A DNA stretch of 16,253 nt from UBA6136 sp964344495 (GTDB lineage Bacteria; Pseudomonadota; Gammaproteobacteria; Methylococcales; Methylococcaceae). Under the pieces are notes generated by a model, which saw nothing but the letters and a program-made list of their open reading frames with translations, searched no databases and was not told the origin of the DNA. Of the stretch, positions 14,545 through 16,253 are shown piece after piece. Numbering within the stretch: the stretch's first letter is position 1; each line of letters starts with the position of its first letter. Where the stretch lies: NCBI GenBank assembly GCA_964344495.1, contig CAYFNI010000051.1, positions 1 to 16,253 on the forward strand. Reading direction: 5' to 3'. Both the position numbers and the translations under genes were made by a program.

Positions 14545-15002
14545 CAGCAGGGAGCGTCGCCCTTTCTGAGCGTCCAGCAGGTAGTGCTGGTCAACCAGCC
14601 GGCCGGTACTGCCGGCGTCGCCTTGGTATTGCTTTGGTCGATCGAGAACGTAAATCCCTGCGCCAGCCCCTGACCGACCGCCTGAACCGTGTATGCGGTT
14701 TGTGTCGCGGTCACGCAGGAAAAGGTGAAATACGGGCTGCTTTGGCTATCGCTCACGCACCCCGGCGCGCCGACGTAGGTATGTCCATCCTGAAAATACT
14801 GCTCGTTCTGCACCCGCTTGGTCGCCAGATTCGCCATCGCATCGCTCAACGCCGAACGCACGACATAATCACGGTACGACGGCAGCGCGATCGACGACAG
14901 AATACCGACGATCACCACGGCCACCATGATCTCGATGAGGGAGAAGCCCTGCGCTGATGGGTGGGCACCGCCAGCACCGCTGACCATCAATGGATGTCGC
15001 AT
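14544..15002 (-). CDS. pilE: PilE-like type IV pilin
   Basis: The product is 152 residues from the ATG at 15002, chosen because CGGAG and AGGAC lie just upstream; an internal Met at 14987 is a possible alternative. A leader of about 19 residues ends in AQG, then comes FSLIEIMVAVVIVGILSSIA with Glu5. After LPSYRDYVVRSALSDAMANLATKRVQNEQYF comes a small beta domain with two cysteine pairs and a C-terminal disulfide (TTCWTLRKGDAPC). The sequence fits the PilE/ComP-like minor pilin group found in pilY1 operons. Here it is the first gene of the operon; in Pseudomonas pilE comes after pilY1. A role as major pilin cannot be excluded from sequence alone. Confidence 0.8.
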   Translation of the reverse strand: MRHPLMVSGAGGAHPSAQGFSLIEIMVAVVIVGILSSIALPSYRDYVVRSALSDAMANLATKRVQNEQYFQDGHTYVGAPGCVSDSQSSPYFTFSCVTATQTAYTVQAVGQGLAQGFTFSIDQSNTKATPAVPAGWLTSTTCWTLRKGDAPC

Positions 15003-15281
15003 GTCCTGACTCCGTAGGTAAATGCCACGGCCAGCAGAGGTGAATTCATCTGAATGATCTTCATTGCCCTGTTTCATGGCCAGAAAACGCACCGGCTTCT
15101 GCACGCATGAACCGGGTTTTGAGGCAAAGCATATGCCCTGAAAGTGAATGCAACCTGAACCCAATGGTGACCGCCTGAAGCAAGATGTCCGTCAGCCACT
15201 TCATGCTCCAGCACCCATCTTGGCTGCCCTGCTTTGACTGACCCAAAGGATGCACCTATTCAACGATAGCCCAAAGGCAAG
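15003..15281. other. Intergenic region expected to hold the pilus operon promoter
   Basis: No gene is evident in this 279-bp stretch. The pilE-like frame remains open to 15164 but without a prepilin-compatible start. On the minus strand a weak pair TTGCAT and TATGCT (around 15124-15151) is present with only 14 bp between, too short for a good sigma-70 promoter. A TGGGTTCAGGTTGCA string resembles a sigma-54 site but its GG to GC spacing is one base short. The promoter of the pilus operon must be here or upstream of the RTX gene. Confidence 0.4.
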
Positions 15282-15309
15282 GCCGGCACTGAAATCATTC
15301 AGTGCCGGC
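15282..15309 (-). terminator. Terminator hairpin of the RTX gene
   Basis: GCCGGCACTGAA (15282-15293) pairs perfectly with TTCAGTGCCGGC (15298-15309), a 12-bp stem with a 4-nt loop. It lies 31 bp beyond the RTX stop. On the minus strand the sequence after it (CTTGCCTTT) is only mildly T-rich. It probably separates the RTX transcript from the pilus operon. Confidence 0.7.
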
Positions 15310-15340
15310 AACTCCTTTCGCTGATAGACGTCGCCTCACA

Positions 15341-16253
15341 TCAGGACAACTTGATCAGGTGTGTCGCAGCGGTGTATTCGACCTCGTTGACACCTACCAG
15401 ATGAATCTGGACATCGTCCGATGCCTTGAAGACTCCATCCGCATTGATGTCCAGCATCAATGTGCCTGACTGGAAAGCAATGTTGTTGGCCGCATTGATT
15501 TCAGCCCCAATCTGAACATTGTGAAGCAGACCCAGCAGGCTATGCCCGTTGACAAGGGTCTGCCCCAAGGCCGCCCTGCTCAGTTGCAGGAAATTGATAC
15601 CGCTATCCTCAATCGTATCGTAGCCACCCGCCGCGAGATCACCGACCCCGCGTACATCGTTGTAGACGTAAGTATCCCTCCCCGCACCACCTTTGAGGGT
15701 ATCGACTCCGTTACCACCGGTCAGACGATCTTTTCCGCCCCCGCCGACCAGCACGTCATTGCCGTTATCACCGTTCAGACGATCAGAGCCCGCTCCCCCG
15801 TTCAGCGAGTCATTGTCCTCCTCCCCGTACAGCCGGTCATCGCCGGCGCCACCCTGCAGGTTGTCGCGGCCCTTGTCACCGTACAGTTTGTCAGCCCCCC
15901 CCAACCCCTGAAGGGTATCGCTACCTGCTCCGCCATGCTGGACATTGGTCCTGGCGTTACCCTTCCACTGCTTTCCGGGTGCCTCTGGCGCATAGGCCAG
16001 GAAGCCAGGATCGATGATCACCCCGTTAACGGTGAGATCATCATCACCCGTAGCGCCATCAGTAAAGGTCAGGATGACCCGATCAATACTGCCATTGCCA
16101 TCCCGATCCAGCAATTCGGCACCGTCGTCGTAGGTATTGACGTTTCCGTCCGCCATATAGGCATACAGATGGGGCGTCGGGTTATCTGTCGTCTTACCGA
16201 GCTTGTAGTAGGTATTAATGTTCAGGCCGGTATCAAAGTCGATAAACACCCGC
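15341..16253 (-). CDS. RTX calcium-binding protein, C-terminal part (cut by window edge)
   Basis: At least 302 residues are visible; the true N-terminus lies beyond 16253, since the first available start codon is a GTG in the middle of a domain. An EF-hand-like loop DRDGNGSID comes first, with DDDLTV nearby. Ten nonapeptide repeats of the GGxGxDxLx type follow (nucleotides 15662-15934), the hemolysin-type calcium-binding repeats that fold into a parallel beta roll. Then comes a region ending in DINADGVFKASDDVQIHLVGV and a short tail THLIKLS. Such proteins are secreted by type I systems through an uncleaved C-terminal signal and fold when they meet calcium outside. The effector or enzymatic domain, if any, is outside the window. 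No secretion genes are seen nearby. Confidence 0.85.
   Translation of the reverse strand, partial: RVFIDFDTGLNINTYYKLGKTTDNPTPHLYAYMADGNVNTYDDGAELLDRDGNGSIDRVILTFTDGATGDDDLTVNGVIIDPGFLAYAPEAPGKQWKGNARTNVQHGGAGSDTLQGLGGADKLYGDKGRDNLQGGAGDDRLYGEEDNDSLNGGAGSDRLNGDNGNDVLVGGGGKDRLTGGNGVDTLKGGAGRDTYVYNDVRGVGDLAAGGYDTIEDSGINFLQLSRAALGQTLVNGHSLLGLLHNVQIGAEINAANNIAFQSGTLMLDINADGVFKASDDVQIHLVGVNEVEYTAATHLIKLS
15662..15934 (-). repeat. Ten RTX nonapeptide (27-bp) coding repeats
   Basis: Ten tandem nine-residue units of the form GGxGxDxLx follow one another without gaps. Examples are GGAGSDTLQ, GDKGRDNLQ, GGAGDDRLY, GDNGNDVLV and GGAGRDTYV. Third positions vary, so this is an old protein repeat and not a recently expanded DNA array. 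Confidence 0.85.

Noticed and set aside
15140..15165. Sigma-54-like site (TGGGTTCAGGTTGCA on the minus strand) before the pilus operon
   Set aside because: The GG to GC spacing is 9 instead of 10, and the -24 part matches poorly.
15662..15934. Regular repeats resembling a short-repeat or CRISPR array
   Set aside because: The 27-bp periodicity is explained by RTX nonapeptides; there are no identical repeats or unique spacers.

Overview
The window looks like chromosomal DNA of a Gram-negative proteobacterium, most likely a gammaproteobacterium. It is GC-rich (about 60% by eye) with a dense gene layout. It carries lipobox lipoproteins, an outer-membrane porin ending in Phe, a PhoB/PstS phosphate-starvation module and a complete type IV pilus minor-pilin/PilY1 operon. 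No genus can be fixed from the sequence. No rRNA, tRNA, IS element or CRISPR array was recognised.

Layout. (1) 1-353 holds no recognisable gene. (2) On the minus strand, 1147-354 holds a small three-helix membrane protein gene overlapping a damaged gene of unknown function, which has an in-frame TGA and a one-base shift at a run of seven G. (3) On the plus strand, 1263-1865 holds two very small lipoprotein genes. (4) At 1904-4903, PhoB follows a well-formed pho box. Next come a short leader ORF with a strong Shine-Dalgarno and an unusual fusion of an SDF-type symporter domain to an SBP_bac_3 solute-binding domain. (5) At 4958-8250, two tandem pho boxes (four 7-bp half-sites at exact 11-bp spacing) precede an OprO/OprP-type porin, a PstS-like phosphate-binding protein and a third small lipoprotein. 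That lipoprotein shares a C-x10-C pattern with the one upstream of phoB. (6) Two strong hairpins at 8271-8358 separate this plus-strand block from the minus-strand pilus operon. (7) On the minus strand, 15002-8374 encodes pilE-like, fimT, pilV, pilW, pilX and pilY1, mostly with overlapping stop and start codons. (8) At 15341-16253 on the minus strand lies the C-terminal part of an RTX calcium-binding protein, cut by the window edge and closed by a perfect 12-bp hairpin.

How the parts work together. The centre is best read as a Pho regulon island. PhoB probably activates its own promoter and the porin-pstS-lipoprotein operon, giving phosphate passage across the outer membrane and periplasmic capture. 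The partner kinase PhoR and the PstCAB-PhoU inner-membrane components are not in the window. The pilus operon encodes the minor pilins that prime assembly plus the tip adhesin PilY1. The RTX protein is probably a separate secreted surface protein.

The least ordinary items are the symporter-SBP fusion with its leader ORF and SD/anti-SD hairpin, the CX10C small-lipoprotein pair flanking the Pho genes, and the doubly broken gene at the left edge. None of them proves a new system, but each can be tested.
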